From JAVWJP01 sp036638975 (GTDB taxonomy: Bacteria > Bacillota > Clostridia > Oscillospirales > Ruminococcaceae): DNA of 64,000 nt. Made by a program: the position numbers and the translations under genes. This document shows, piece by piece, positions 51,774 through 60,559 of this stretch. The stretch lies in the NCBI GenBank assembly GCA_036638975.1, contig JAVWJP010000003.1, positions 81,182-145,181 on the forward strand, in the 5' to 3' direction. The first letter of the stretch is position 1, and the number at the start of each line of letters is the position of its first letter. Under the pieces are notes generated by a model. The model had not been told where the DNA came from. It saw only the letters and a list, made by a program, of their open reading frames with translations, and ran no database searches.

Positions 51774-52547
51774 TTAAAGCTTAATTGCAGCATTAAGGTG
51801 CTGTACAAAAAGCTCTTGTATGGCGGGTTCTTCACCCAGCCCCTTTAGTGTAATGTAAGTTTTAAAGCCCTCGCGCAAAAGTACCCTGTTCCATGAGTCA
51901 TCTTCGCCCGCTAAGTCTTTAACTGCGTGTTCACCCGCCACAAGCATAAACGGCCGCAGCCGTACAGCTTTTATATCATGCTTTTTAAGCCTGTCCAAAA
52001 CATATTTAATAGTCGGAAAGCCCTCCACAGTGCCAACATAGACCCGCTCGTGCCCCTGTGCCCTAAAGGTGTTTTCAAGCTGGCAGTAAGCGGCATTTGC
52101 AAAGTGACCCGTGCCGTGCCCCATAAGCACCAGTGCTTCGTCCTGCAAAAGCGGGGGCATAGCTTCGGTTATAATTTTACAGCACCGAGCGTAGTCGCTT
52201 TCTTGCGAGAGCAGGGGTGCACCAAGCCTTAACGAAATAAATTTCGGCGATATTTTTTGTGCTTCATCGCGCAGTTTTTCGTACTCTGCGCCGCTTATAA
52301 TATGCGTTGGTTGGCATATTACCTCTGTAAAGCCCTGTGACAAAAGCTTCTCAAAAACCTCTGTCGCCGAGGGCACAAAAACGCCTTTTTTCCTTAACCG
52401 CTCTATGACCATACGCGAAGTAAAAGCCCTAAAAAATGCGTAATCGGGTTTTTCGTCTTGCAGCCGCACCTCTGTCTGAGATATTGCTTTAAGCGCGTCC
52501 TCGTGTGTCGTACCAAAGCTTACTGCAACCAAAGCCTTTTTGCCCAT
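51774..52547 (-). CDS. cbiK: anaerobic cobalt chelatase CbiK (sirohydrochlorin cobaltochelatase)
   Basis: 257 residues. Inserts Co2+ into sirohydrochlorin in anaerobic cobalamin synthesis. Start region VSFGTTHEDAL (about 9-19), CQPTHIISGAEYEKL (about 89-103), metal His in VLMGHGTGHFANAAY (about 140) and VAGEHAVKDLAGEDDSW (about 205-221). No other cobalamin gene and no B12 riboswitch adjoin it. Confidence 0.93.
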   Translation of the reverse strand: MGKKALVAVSFGTTHEDALKAISQTEVRLQDEKPDYAFFRAFTSRMVIERLRKKGVFVPSATEVFEKLLSQGFTEVICQPTHIISGAEYEKLRDEAQKISPKFISLRLGAPLLSQESDYARCCKIITEAMPPLLQDEALVLMGHGTGHFANAAYCQLENTFRAQGHERVYVGTVEGFPTIKYVLDRLKKHDIKAVRLRPFMLVAGEHAVKDLAGEDDSWNRVLLREGFKTYITLKGLGEEPAIQELFVQHLNAAIKL

Positions 52548-52681
52548 TGGCTCACCCCTCGTAGTATATTGGCTGTTCTAAAGTTCTTAAAGCTTAAATT
52601 TATAAAGCTAATTTATTGGTATTTTTAGAAATATCTTATTTTATTTTACAACAAATGATATCGCTTGTCTACATATAAAAG

Positions 52682-52709
52682 AAAAAGCCGCCAAAAGAGC
52701 GGCTTTTTT
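52682..52709. terminator. terminator after aroK, bidirectional
   Basis: AAAAAGCCGC (52682-52691) pairs with GCGGCTTTTT (52699-52708) around a seven-base loop, A-run on one side and T-run on the other. Confidence 0.9.
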
Positions 52710-52719
52710 ACGCCTGTTT

Positions 52720-53229
52720 TTACAAAAATGTTGACAAAGCTGTAAGTATGTCGTTTGCCGTGTCCTGTGGCGTGTCGCTGTTAAATATCTCGTAGTCTGC
52801 CGCCGCACGGTAAAGCAAAAACCGTTCCTTATAAAGTACTTCTGCCTCGTCGCGGGTTTTACCCTGCAATAGCGGTCTGTCCGTAAACGCCGCGCGTTCG
52901 TAGCAAAGCTCGAAAGGTGTATTAATAAATATTATTTTACCATTTTGTTTTGCCAACCGCACATTGGAGGGGCGCAAAACAAAGCCTCCTCCTGTCGCTA
53001 TAACCTGTCCGCTGCCGCACACCAGCTCGCTTAACGCCCTCGCTTCAAGGTCACGGAAGGCTGCCTCGCCGTCCTCGCTAAATATTTCTTTAATGCTTTT
53101 ACCCGCAAGCTTCTCTGCACACTCATCGGTATCGTTAAAGGTGTAAAAAGTGCGCAATGCAAGCTCTTTTCCTACGGTTGTTTTACCACAGCCCATAAAG
53201 CCGCATAAAAAAATATTTTTTTTCTGCAT
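52720..53229 (-). CDS. aroK: shikimate kinase
   Basis: 169 residues. Walker A GFMGCGKTTVGKEL (about 10-23), DTDE in FNDTDECAEKLAGKSI (shikimate Asp), RDLEARAL and GTGGG-type loop VIATGGGFVLRPSN (about 77-90), lid Arg in DRPLLQGKTRDE. Phosphorylates shikimate in the chorismate pathway. Three bases after aroE. Confidence 0.96.
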   Translation of the reverse strand: MQKKNIFLCGFMGCGKTTVGKELALRTFYTFNDTDECAEKLAGKSIKEIFSEDGEAAFRDLEARALSELVCGSGQVIATGGGFVLRPSNVRLAKQNGKIIFINTPFELCYERAAFTDRPLLQGKTRDEAEVLYKERFLLYRAAADYEIFNSDTPQDTANDILTALSTFL

Positions 53230-53232
53230 TTA

Positions 53233-54087
53233 CTAAGCCTCCGTCTGTTTTTTTGCCAAAAGCTCCGTCATATCTTTTATAAGCTCTTTTATATCTTCGG
53301 TTTTATACCGCGAGCCGTCATATATCTCGTGTGCCCGCACAGCCTGCCACACAAGCATAGCTATTCCGCCTGTTACGGTACAGCCCGCCGCTTTTGCCTC
53401 GCGCAGCAGTGTGGTTTCAGTCGGGTTATAAACCGCATCAAAAACGAAGCGGCAATGCGGCAAAAAAGCTGTGCTCACAGGGCTTGCCGCTGTGTGAGGG
53501 TACATACCCACAGGTGTTGCGTTTATAAGCAAATTAAAGTCCTCGTCCAAGGTCTGTAGACGAGATATTTCGACAATGCGCACATTTGCTTTTTTGTTTT
53601 GCTCACATATTCCGCGCTTTACCTGCTCGGCATCTGCTAAGCCCTCGGCGCGCACGGCAAGTGTTACAGCGCCGCCATTCAAGGCAGCTTCTTCGGCAAA
53701 CATACGCCCTACTCCGCCCGCACCTAAAACGCAAACACTTTTGTCAAGACCGGCGCCAAGCTCTGCGGCTGTTTTTGCAAAACCATAGCAGTCGGTGTTA
53801 TACCCGCAAAGCCTGCCGTTCTTTACAGTTATAAGGTTTACTGCACTGCAACGCTGTGCGCTTTCGTCAAGCTCGTCCAAAAAGCGCATAACTTCAACCT
53901 TATGCGGTATAGTAACATTTATAGCCGCAAAGCTTCTAAAGCCGCTTGCAAAATCATTTAAAGCGCTTGACGGAACCTCATAAATTTTATATTCCTCATT
54001 GTGACCGCAAAGCTCAAAAAGCCGAGTATGAATTTGCGGCGAAAGCGTATGTCCCAGCGGGTAACCCAATATTCCGAATTTTTTCAT
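53233..54087 (-). CDS. aroE: shikimate dehydrogenase
   Basis: 284 residues from the ATG with AAGGAG ten bases upstream; an in-frame extension to 54156 has no support. Opens with FGILGYPLGHTLSPQIH (shikimate Ser loop), NVTIPHKVEVM (catalytic Lys, about 65), NTDCYGF (Asp about 102) and the NADP loop LGAGGVGRMFAEE (about 123-135). Ends with a GIAMLVWQA helix. Shikimate pathway, with aroK. Confidence 0.95.
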   Translation of the reverse strand: MKKFGILGYPLGHTLSPQIHTRLFELCGHNEEYKIYEVPSSALNDFASGFRSFAAINVTIPHKVEVMRFLDELDESAQRCSAVNLITVKNGRLCGYNTDCYGFAKTAAELGAGLDKSVCVLGAGGVGRMFAEEAALNGGAVTLAVRAEGLADAEQVKRGICEQNKKANVRIVEISRLQTLDEDFNLLINATPVGMYPHTAASPVSTAFLPHCRFVFDAVYNPTETTLLREAKAAGCTVTGGIAMLVWQAVRAHEIYDGSRYKTEDIKELIKDMTELLAKKQTEA

Positions 54088-54174
54088 ATTTTTTAGGCTC
54101 CTTTTACTTTTACAGCGGTTACAGCTGCTATACAGGTGTGTTTTTGCTGTACTCAATGCTAAATTATCTCTGTA

Positions 54175-55104
54175 TCACTTAGCATAGGCGTTAAATGCCT
54201 CCGCAGTATCTAAATTAACAGTGTCACTGCCCTTAATAATCTTTTTAACAAGCCCCGTAAGCACCTTGCTCGCGCCAAACTCTATATATTGCGTTACACC
54301 GTCTTTTTGCATGGCATTAACCTCGTCTGTAAAAAGCACAGGCGAAATCATCTGCTGTGCAAGGTACTGCGCGATATTGCTAAAATCTGTCATTTCGCCG
54401 CCTGTAACATTGCAAAAAAACTTTGCGGCAGGCTTTGGGTTAAGCGGCAGCGTTTTTAAGCTTTCGCACAAGCGCTGCGAAGCCTCCTTTAGCCTTACCG
54501 TATGAAACGGCACATTTACAGGCAGCATCATACACCTTGCGCCCTGTTCTTTTAAAGCAGCTACAGCATCGTTTACTGCGCCTTTATCGCCCGATATTAC
54601 AGTTTGCGACGGCGCATTAAAGTTGACAGGCAGCACAAAGCCCCCTGTTTTTTGGCAAGCCTCTGCCACTGCCTGCGGTGTAGCACCCAAAACAGCGCAC
54701 ATGGCGCCCTTTACTGCTTCCGAGGCATCGTCAAGGTACTGCGAGCGCCACTTTAGCGCCATAAAGCCCTGCTCACAGTTAAAAACCCCGCACGCGCTAA
54801 GCGCCGCCATTTCTCCCAGAGAATGCCCCGCAAATGCCACAGGCGTAGGCAAGCGCTTTGCGGCTACCGCAAAAACACCCATTTCAAAGGCGTATATAAG
54901 CCTGTGAGAAACTGCTGTAGCGCTAATTTCTTCGCTTGTAGCATTAAATGCAGTTTTTGCAACGTCAAAGCCAAAAATATCACTCGCGCATTCATAAGTG
55001 CGCTTAAACTCCGGGTACTGCTCATAAAAATCGCCGCCCATACCCGGTTTTTGCGTGCCTGTTCCACTAAATATAAAAGCACTCTGCTTTGCTAATTCTA
55101 CCAC
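54175..55104 (-). CDS. fabD: malonyl-CoA:ACP transacylase
   Basis: 309 residues. Nucleophile Ser in GHSLGEMAAL (about 90), FSGTGTQKPGMG at the start (normally FPGQG; here the second Gln loop reads GTGTQ), NVPFHTVRLKEA with catalytic His (about 200) and NAPSQTVISG. The GTG at 55104 is chosen because GGGGG lies seven bases upstream. It is transcribed away from the fab operon, unlike the usual fabH-...-fabD order. Confidence 0.94.
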   Translation of the reverse strand: MVELAKQSAFIFSGTGTQKPGMGGDFYEQYPEFKRTYECASDIFGFDVAKTAFNATSEEISATAVSHRLIYAFEMGVFAVAAKRLPTPVAFAGHSLGEMAALSACGVFNCEQGFMALKWRSQYLDDASEAVKGAMCAVLGATPQAVAEACQKTGGFVLPVNFNAPSQTVISGDKGAVNDAVAALKEQGARCMMLPVNVPFHTVRLKEASQRLCESLKTLPLNPKPAAKFFCNVTGGEMTDFSNIAQYLAQQMISPVLFTDEVNAMQKDGVTQYIEFGASKVLTGLVKKIIKGSDTVNLDTAEAFNAYAK

Positions 55105-55199
55105 AATAAAGCCCCCATATTGCAAATTTTTATAATTTTATTTTTTAACAAAAAGCTTCTTTGCTCTGCACCGCCGTGCCGTAGCAGCAAACACTTTTG

Positions 55200-55216
55200 C
55201 ATTTGACAGTTAGCCA
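55200..55216 (+). repeat. 17-bp direct repeat, copy 1 (candidate operator)
   Basis: CATTTGACAGTTAGCCA, identical to the copy at 55275-55291. It lies between fabD and the fab operon promoter. Confidence 0.7.
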
Positions 55217-55222
55217 TACCCC

Positions 55223-55247
55223 GCTCCCCCGCCGAAGGCGGGGGAGC
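55223..55247. repeat. perfect GC-rich hairpin between the two 17-bp repeats
   Basis: GCTCCCCCGCC (55223-55233) and GGCGGGGGAGC (55237-55247) form an 11-bp stem with a three-base loop, followed on the plus strand by AACTATTTTT. It could act as a terminator that insulates fabD from fabH, or be a dispersed palindromic repeat. Confidence 0.7.
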
Positions 55248-55274
55248 AACTATTTTTAAATTTAATAAAATGTT

Positions 55275-55291
55275 CATTTGACAGTTAGCCA
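55275..55291 (+). repeat. 17-bp direct repeat, copy 2, overlapping the fabH -35
   Basis: Second CATTTGACAGTTAGCCA. With the next two bases it forms an imperfect palindrome TTTGAC-N5-GCCAAA (55277-55293). The -35 box lies inside it. Confidence 0.7.
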
Positions 55292-55306
55292 AAAAGCAGG
55301 TATTAT
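55278..55306 (+). promoter_or_regulatory. promoter of the fatty-acid operon
   Basis: TTGACA (55278-55283), 17 bases, TATTAT (55301-55306). Start expected near 55313, about 65 bases before the fabH start codon. Confidence 0.85.
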
Positions 55307-55378
55307 TAAAAATAAAGTGAAACACTTGTTACATTTAATAATATCATAAAGCGCCGGTGTTTTCAAGGGGGAAAAGAT

Positions 55379-56374
55379 TTGAATGGAATAAAAGTACTGG
55401 GCACAGGGCAGTATTTGCCCAAAAATATTGTATGCAATGATGACTTTGCCGACATCGTAGAAACCTCTGACGAGTGGATAACAAAGCGCACCGGCATGAA
55501 AGAACGCCATATTACAGCGGGTGAAGAAACATGGGCTATGGGCGCATTTGCGGCAAAGCAAGCTTTAGAGGGCGGCAGTATAAACCCGCTTACAATAGAC
55601 CTGATTTTAGTTACAACTGTTACACCTGATTATTTAACGCCAAGCACAGCTTGCCTTATACAAGCCGAAATAGGCGCATGGAATGCCGCCTGTATGGACA
55701 TAAATGCAGCATGCTCGGGCTTTGTTTATGCACTTGACATGGCTAGGCGGTATCTTGCCTTTGATGACATTAAAAGAGTACTTGTAGTTTCAAGCGAAAC
55801 CCTCTCTAACATAACCGATTATACTGACAGAGCGTCTTGTGTACTTTTTGGCGATGCCGCGGGGGCGTGTATTTTAGAGGCTGCGGAGGGCTTTTTTGTA
55901 AGTGAGCTTGGAGCAGACGGGCGCAGTGCACACCTGCTTTACTGTAAAAACCACTACAACATAAATAACCCGTTTATAAAGCCTGTTTTAAAGCCGCAAT
56001 ATACACAGCGCATAACGCCCACTACAGGTTTTTTACACATGGACGGCAAGGAGGTTTACAAGTTTGCCATTAAGGCAATGCCTATGGCTCTTTTGGCAGC
56101 CTGTAAAAAAGCGGGTATCACGACCGATGAACTCGATTGGGTTATTCCGCACCAGGCAAACCTTCGCATAGTTGAGTCAGCTGTAAAGGAGCTGCATATA
56201 CCTACCGAAAAGCTTTATGTTAATTTAGAAAAGCACGGCAATGTTTCAAGCGCCTGCATACCCATCTGCTTAAACGAGCTTTCGCGCAGCGGCAAACTTT
56301 TGCGCGGGCAAAAGCTGGCACTTGTGGGCTTTGGCGCAGGGGTTACTCACGCAGCCTGTGTCTTTAGCTGGTAG
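55379..56374 (+). CDS. fabH: beta-ketoacyl-ACP synthase III
   Basis: 331 residues. Starts fatty-acid chains by condensing acetyl-CoA with malonyl-ACP. Catalytic Cys in INAACSGFVYAL (about 113), His in VIPHQANLRI (about 258), Asn in KHGNVSSACIP (about 288). The start is TTG, the only in-frame choice near the GGGGG ribosome site. First gene of the operon. Confidence 0.95.
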   Translation: MNGIKVLGTGQYLPKNIVCNDDFADIVETSDEWITKRTGMKERHITAGEETWAMGAFAAKQALEGGSINPLTIDLILVTTVTPDYLTPSTACLIQAEIGAWNAACMDINAACSGFVYALDMARRYLAFDDIKRVLVVSSETLSNITDYTDRASCVLFGDAAGACILEAAEGFFVSELGADGRSAHLLYCKNHYNINNPFIKPVLKPQYTQRITPTTGFLHMDGKEVYKFAIKAMPMALLAACKKAGITTDELDWVIPHQANLRIVESAVKELHIPTEKLYVNLEKHGNVSSACIPICLNELSRSGKLLRGQKLALVGFGAGVTHAACVFSW

Positions 56375-56402
56375 ACACACTACTATTTTAGGGGGATTTT
56401 AA

Positions 56403-57593
56403 ATGAAGATAGAGCCAAAAGTAAGGGGCTTTGTATGCACAACCGCGCACCCCGCGGGCTGTGCCGAAAATGTACGCCGACAGGCAGAGTATGTAGAGGC
56501 ACAGCCTTGTATTAAAGGCGCAAAAAACGTGCTTGTGCTTGGTGCTTCTGCGGGTTATGGGCTTGCGTCGCGCATTGTAGCGGCGTTTGGCTGCGGTGCG
56601 GCTACGCTTGGCGTAATATACGACAAAGCCGCAAGCGGGGGGCGCACAGCCTCGGCGGGCTGGTACAACACAGCAGCCTTCGAGCAGCTTGCCGCAAAAA
56701 ACGGGCTTTACGCAAAAAGCATATGCGGCGATGCTTTTTTAAAAGAAACAAAAGACAGAACCATTGATATTATAAAAAAAGAAATGGGCAAAATAGACCT
56801 TATTATATACAGCCTTGCAGCCCCGCGCCGCACCTTGGCAGACGGCAGCACAGTAAGCTCGGTGCTTAAAACGGTGGGAGAAGCCTATACCAACAAAACT
56901 ATAGATTTGCGCAGCGGTAATATAACAGAGGTTACCGTCCCGCCCGCTGACGAGGACGAAATAAATAACACCATGAGGGTTATGGGCGGCGAGGATTGGA
57001 GCGACTGGCTGTATGCACTAAAAGCGGCAGACCTACTTGCCGATAGCACTTTGACAGTAGCATATTCATATATAGGTCCATCGCTTACACACCCGCTGTA
57101 CCTCAACGGAACTATAGGTATGGCGAAGCGGCACCTGTGCAAGACAGCCGCTGTGCTTAGTGCAAATATAGAGGGAGTACAGGCATATGTTTCGGTTAAT
57201 AAGGCACTTGTCACACAGGCAAGCGCCGCTATACCTGTAGTTCCGCTTTACATTGCACTGCTATACAGGGTTATGAAGGCGCAAAAGCTTCACGAGGGCT
57301 GCATAGAGCAAATCTACCGTCTTTTTTCGACAAAGCTGTACGCAGACAAAATACAGACGGACGAGCAGGGTCTTATACGCATAGATGACAGGGAAATGAA
57401 GAGTGAAGTGCAAAATGAAGTAAATTATCTTTGGAATAAAATAAACAACGAAAATGCAGCCGTGCTTGCCGACATAGACGGCTATTGGCAAGATTTTTAT
57501 GAGCTTTTTGGTTTTCGCGTGCCCAATGTGGACTACGGAACCGAGCAAAACCCAAACGTTTCTATACCTAGTATTTCGGAGGAAAAAACATGA
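56403..57593 (+). CDS. fabV: trans-2-enoyl-ACP/CoA reductase FabV
   Basis: 396 residues, the normal length for FabV/Ter. Reduces the enoyl intermediate in chain elongation. Seen: KPRGF-type start (EPKVRGFVCTTAHP), NAD loop VLGASAGYGLASRI (about 45-58), IYSLAAPRR (about 140), MGGEDWSDW and the Y-x8-K catalytic pair in YLNGTIGMAK (about 235-244), then VTQASAAIPVVPLYIA. Its place in the fab operon shows it serves fatty-acid synthesis rather than butyrate formation. It takes the place of fabK. Confidence 0.95.
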   Translation: MKIEPKVRGFVCTTAHPAGCAENVRRQAEYVEAQPCIKGAKNVLVLGASAGYGLASRIVAAFGCGAATLGVIYDKAASGGRTASAGWYNTAAFEQLAAKNGLYAKSICGDAFLKETKDRTIDIIKKEMGKIDLIIYSLAAPRRTLADGSTVSSVLKTVGEAYTNKTIDLRSGNITEVTVPPADEDEINNTMRVMGGEDWSDWLYALKAADLLADSTLTVAYSYIGPSLTHPLYLNGTIGMAKRHLCKTAAVLSANIEGVQAYVSVNKALVTQASAAIPVVPLYIALLYRVMKAQKLHEGCIEQIYRLFSTKLYADKIQTDEQGLIRIDDREMKSEVQNEVNYLWNKINNENAAVLADIDGYWQDFYELFGFRVPNVDYGTEQNPNVSIPSISEEKT

Positions 57594-58318
57594 AAAAAAC
57601 AGCACTTGTAACAGGCGCGGCAACAGGTATAGGGCAGGCAGCGGCACTGCGGCTTGCGCAGGACGGCTGCAATGTAGCGGTAAATGTGCATGGCACTGCA
57701 GGTGATGAAACCGTACGTCTGTGCCGCGAGGCAGGCGCTGTTTGCGAAAGCTTTGGCGCAGATGTTTCTGACTTTGAGCAGTGTGCGCAAATGGTTAAAG
57801 CCGTAACTGCGCGTTTTGGCAGCTTAGACATTTTAGTTAATAATGCGGGCATTACAAAGGACGGTTTGCTTGCGCGCATGAGCGAAGCGAGCTTTGATGC
57901 TGTTATTGCCGTCAACCTAAAGGGTGTGTTTAATATGTGCCGTCACATAAGCGGTGTTATGATAAAACAGCGCAGCGGCAGAATTATAAACGTAAGCTCT
58001 GTGGTGGGGCTTTACGGCAACGCGGGGCAGTTTAACTACGCCGCAAGCAAGGCAGGAATTATCGGAATGACGCTTACAGCCGCAAAAGAGCTGGGCGGAC
58101 GCGGCATTACGGTAAATGCAGTTGCACCGGGCTTTATAGAAACAAACATGACCGCTTCTTTACCGCAAAACGTTAAAGAAGCAATGCTGGGACAAATTTC
58201 TCTTAAACGCTTTGGCAAGCCGCAGGACGTTGCGGCGGCAGTTGCCTTTTTTGCCTCGGACAGCGCCGCATATATAACAGGGCAGGTTTTGGCTGTAGAC
58301 GGCTGTATACTTATGTGA
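57590..58318 (+). CDS. fabG: 3-oxoacyl-ACP reductase
   Basis: 242 residues, SDR family. TGAATGIGQAAAL (about 8-20), NNAGIT (about 85), catalytic Ser in INVSSVVGLYG (about 135), Y-x3-K in YAASKAG (about 150). Reduces 3-oxoacyl-ACP with NADPH. Overlaps fabV by four bases. Confidence 0.95.
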   Translation: MKKTALVTGAATGIGQAAALRLAQDGCNVAVNVHGTAGDETVRLCREAGAVCESFGADVSDFEQCAQMVKAVTARFGSLDILVNNAGITKDGLLARMSEASFDAVIAVNLKGVFNMCRHISGVMIKQRSGRIINVSSVVGLYGNAGQFNYAASKAGIIGMTLTAAKELGGRGITVNAVAPGFIETNMTASLPQNVKEAMLGQISLKRFGKPQDVAAAVAFFASDSAAYITGQVLAVDGCILM

Positions 58319-58340
58319 TGCTTTTGTCGGTGCAAAAGCA
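58319..58340 (+). other. hairpin between fabG and fabF
   Basis: TGCTTTTG (58319-58326) and CAAAAGCA (58333-58340) form a perfect 8-bp stem with a six-base loop directly after the fabG stop. No T-run, so it is more likely an RNA processing or stability element than a terminator. Confidence 0.55.
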
Positions 58341-58378
58341 AATTAACAAGATTCTTTATTAAACGGAGGTTTACTTGC

Positions 58379-59617
58379 ATGAAAAGAGTGGTAATAACGG
58401 GCACAGGGGTAATTTCGCCTATAGGCAACAGCACAAGCGAATTTTGGGAGAGCCTTAAAGCGGGCAGGCACGGCATAGCCCCTATAACAGAATTTGAGCG
58501 CGACACACTGCGCACAAGCCTTGCCGCAGAAGTTAAAAATTTTGACCCGTTAAGCTTTGGAATAGACAAAAAAAGCTCTCGCCGTATGGACAGATACTGC
58601 CAATTTGCACTTGCCGCGGCAAAAGAGGCGGTGGCTGACGCAGGCACAGAATTTAAAGATATAGATCCGTTTCGTGTCGGAGTAATAATAGGCAGCGGAA
58701 TAGGCGGGCTTACAAGCATAGATGAAGAACATACAAAATATATGCAAAAAGGCTCGAACCGAATTTCTGTGTTTTTTATACCAATGATGATTTCTAATAT
58801 GGCGGCGGGTGCAGTTGCTATGGAATATGGCTTTAAGGGTGCTAATTTTAGCGTGGTTTCTGCCTGTGCCTCCGGCGCACATTCTATAGGCGAAGCTTTT
58901 CGCGCAATAAAGCATGGCTATCTGGACGCGGCAATTACAGGCGGCGCAGAGGCATCGGTATGCGAGTTTTCTATGGGCGGCTTTGAGAACATGGGTGCGC
59001 TGTACATGGGAGAAAACGCAGACAGAGCATCTATTCCCTTTGACAAAGAGCGCAGCGGCTTCGTTTTGGGCGAGGGAGCGGGTATTATTGTTTTAGAGGA
59101 ATACGAGCACGCAATGGCACGCGGCGCCAAAATATATGCAGAGCTTACAGGCTACGGTGCAACCGCAGATGCTTATCATATCACAAGCCCCGACCCCTCC
59201 GGAGCAGGCACAATGACAGCCATGAGGCTTGCTATGCAGGAGGGCGGCGCAGAGCCGTGTCAGGTGGGCTACATAAACGCACATGGCACCTCTACAGGTG
59301 CTAACGATTCTTGCGAAACAAGGGCTATAAAGCTTGCCTTTGGCTCTTATGCAAGCGCTGTGGCGGTAGGCTCTACCAAAAGCATGACAGGGCATTTGCT
59401 GGGTGCTGCGGGCGGGGTTGAGGCTATAGCGTCGGCGCTGGCACTGCGTGACGGGGTTTTGCCGCAAACTATAGGCTACAAAGTGCCCGACGAAGAATGT
59501 GACTTAGACTATATTACAGAGGGAGCACGTAAAACGAGCACCGAATATGCCCTTTCTAACTCGTTGGGCTTTGGGGGACACAACGCCTGCCTTTGTCTTA
59601 AAAAATACAGCAAATAA
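58379..59617 (+). CDS. fabF: beta-ketoacyl-ACP synthase II
   Basis: 412 residues. Catalytic Cys in VSACASGAHSIGEA (about 163), His in INAHGTSTGAND (about 302), His in MTGHLLGAAGG (about 338), and the C-terminal NSLGFGGHNAC. Elongates acyl-ACP by two carbons. ATG with ACGGAGG upstream. Confidence 0.97.
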   Translation: MKRVVITGTGVISPIGNSTSEFWESLKAGRHGIAPITEFERDTLRTSLAAEVKNFDPLSFGIDKKSSRRMDRYCQFALAAAKEAVADAGTEFKDIDPFRVGVIIGSGIGGLTSIDEEHTKYMQKGSNRISVFFIPMMISNMAAGAVAMEYGFKGANFSVVSACASGAHSIGEAFRAIKHGYLDAAITGGAEASVCEFSMGGFENMGALYMGENADRASIPFDKERSGFVLGEGAGIIVLEEYEHAMARGAKIYAELTGYGATADAYHITSPDPSGAGTMTAMRLAMQEGGAEPCQVGYINAHGTSTGANDSCETRAIKLAFGSYASAVAVGSTKSMTGHLLGAAGGVEAIASALALRDGVLPQTIGYKVPDEECDLDYITEGARKTSTEYALSNSLGFGGHNACLCLKKYSK

Positions 59618-59652
59618 TTTTTTAATTAAAGCCACTATGAAGGAGAAAAGCT

Positions 59653-60078
59653 ATGGGATACACTACAAAAGAGATAACGGAGCTTATGGAAAAATCGGCA
59701 CAGCTTGGTGTCAGCGTAGAAATTATCGACAGAGATTTTACCGTTCGCATAAATAAAAAGCAAGACGACAGCTGTAATGCAATGCCGCAAACAGAAAAAA
59801 ACGAGAAGAACACAGCGAAGCGGCAGGACGAAGCCGAATATTCTACCGCAGTAAAGTCGCCTATAGTCGGCACGTTTTACGCCTCGCCCTCGCCCGAAAA
59901 AGCCCCCTTTGTAGAAGTAGGGCAGCATATTAAAAAAGGCGACATACTGTTTGTAATAGAATCTATGAAGCTTATGAACGAGGTTCAAAGCGAATACGAC
60001 GGCACTGTTAAAAAAATACTCGTACAAAGCGGACAGCCTGTCGAATATGGGCAGACCGTTCTATTAATCGACAATTAA
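59653..60078 (+). CDS. accB: acetyl-CoA carboxylase biotin carboxyl carrier protein
   Basis: 141 residues. C-terminal biotinyl domain with the modified lysine in IESMKLMNEV (about 105-114); N-terminal helical part and a charged linker (QTEKNEKNTAKRQDE). PIVGTFYASPSPEKAPFV is the typical domain start. Carries CO2 between AccC and AccAD. Confidence 0.96.
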   Translation: MGYTTKEITELMEKSAQLGVSVEIIDRDFTVRINKKQDDSCNAMPQTEKNEKNTAKRQDEAEYSTAVKSPIVGTFYASPSPEKAPFVEVGQHIKKGDILFVIESMKLMNEVQSEYDGTVKKILVQSGQPVEYGQTVLLIDN

Positions 60079-60107
60079 AATAAAACACATTTTAAGGAGC
60101 ATCTATT

Positions 60108-60557
60108 ATGCCGCTTTTAAACAAAGAACAAATAAAAGAGATTATCCCGCACCGCGACCCTTTTCTTTTAATAGACGAAGTGACAGAGCTGGAGGCGGGC
60201 ATACACGTTGTTGCGCTTAAACACCTAAAAAAAGACGAATACTGGTTTGCGGGGCATTTTCCGCAAGAGCCTGTTCAGCCTGGTGTGCTCACTATAGAAA
60301 TGCTGGCGCAGGCCGGTGCAGTATGTATGCTTTCTCTGCCCGAAAACAAAGGTCGAATGGCATATTTTACAGGCATAGACAAGGCAAAATTCAGGCGCAA
60401 AATATCCCCCGGAGAAACAATAACCTTAACCGTTGATATTATAAAGACACGCGGTGCAATAGGCATTGGCAAGGCACTTGCAAGCGTTGACGGAAAGCGC
60501 GCGGCAAGTGCAGAGCTTAGCTTTATGCTTGGCGACAAAGTACCCAAAGAGGTGTAA
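60108..60557 (+). CDS. fabZ: 3-hydroxyacyl-ACP dehydratase
   Basis: 149 residues, hot-dog fold. IIPHRDPFLLIDEV (about 13-26), catalytic His in WFAGHFPQEPVQPGVL (about 50) and Glu in TIEMLAQAGAV (about 66). Dehydrates 3-hydroxyacyl-ACP to the enoyl form used by FabV. Two bases before accC. Confidence 0.96.
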   Translation: MPLLNKEQIKEIIPHRDPFLLIDEVTELEAGIHVVALKHLKKDEYWFAGHFPQEPVQPGVLTIEMLAQAGAVCMLSLPENKGRMAYFTGIDKAKFRRKISPGETITLTVDIIKTRGAIGIGKALASVDGKRAASAELSFMLGDKVPKEV

Positions 60558-60559
60558 TA

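Noticed and set aside
52548..52719. Possible cobalamin riboswitch before cbiK
   Set aside because: No B12-box sequence or multi-stem leader on the minus strand; only AT-rich spacer and the aroK terminator.
55203..55231. A second fab promoter in the first 17-bp repeat
   Set aside because: It has TTGACA, but 17 bases downstream is CTCCCC, no -10.
55098..55325. Minus-strand frame of 75 codons upstream of fabD
   Set aside because: It runs through the 17-bp repeats, the GC hairpin and the fabH promoter, and its 3' end overlaps the fabD start. Not a gene.
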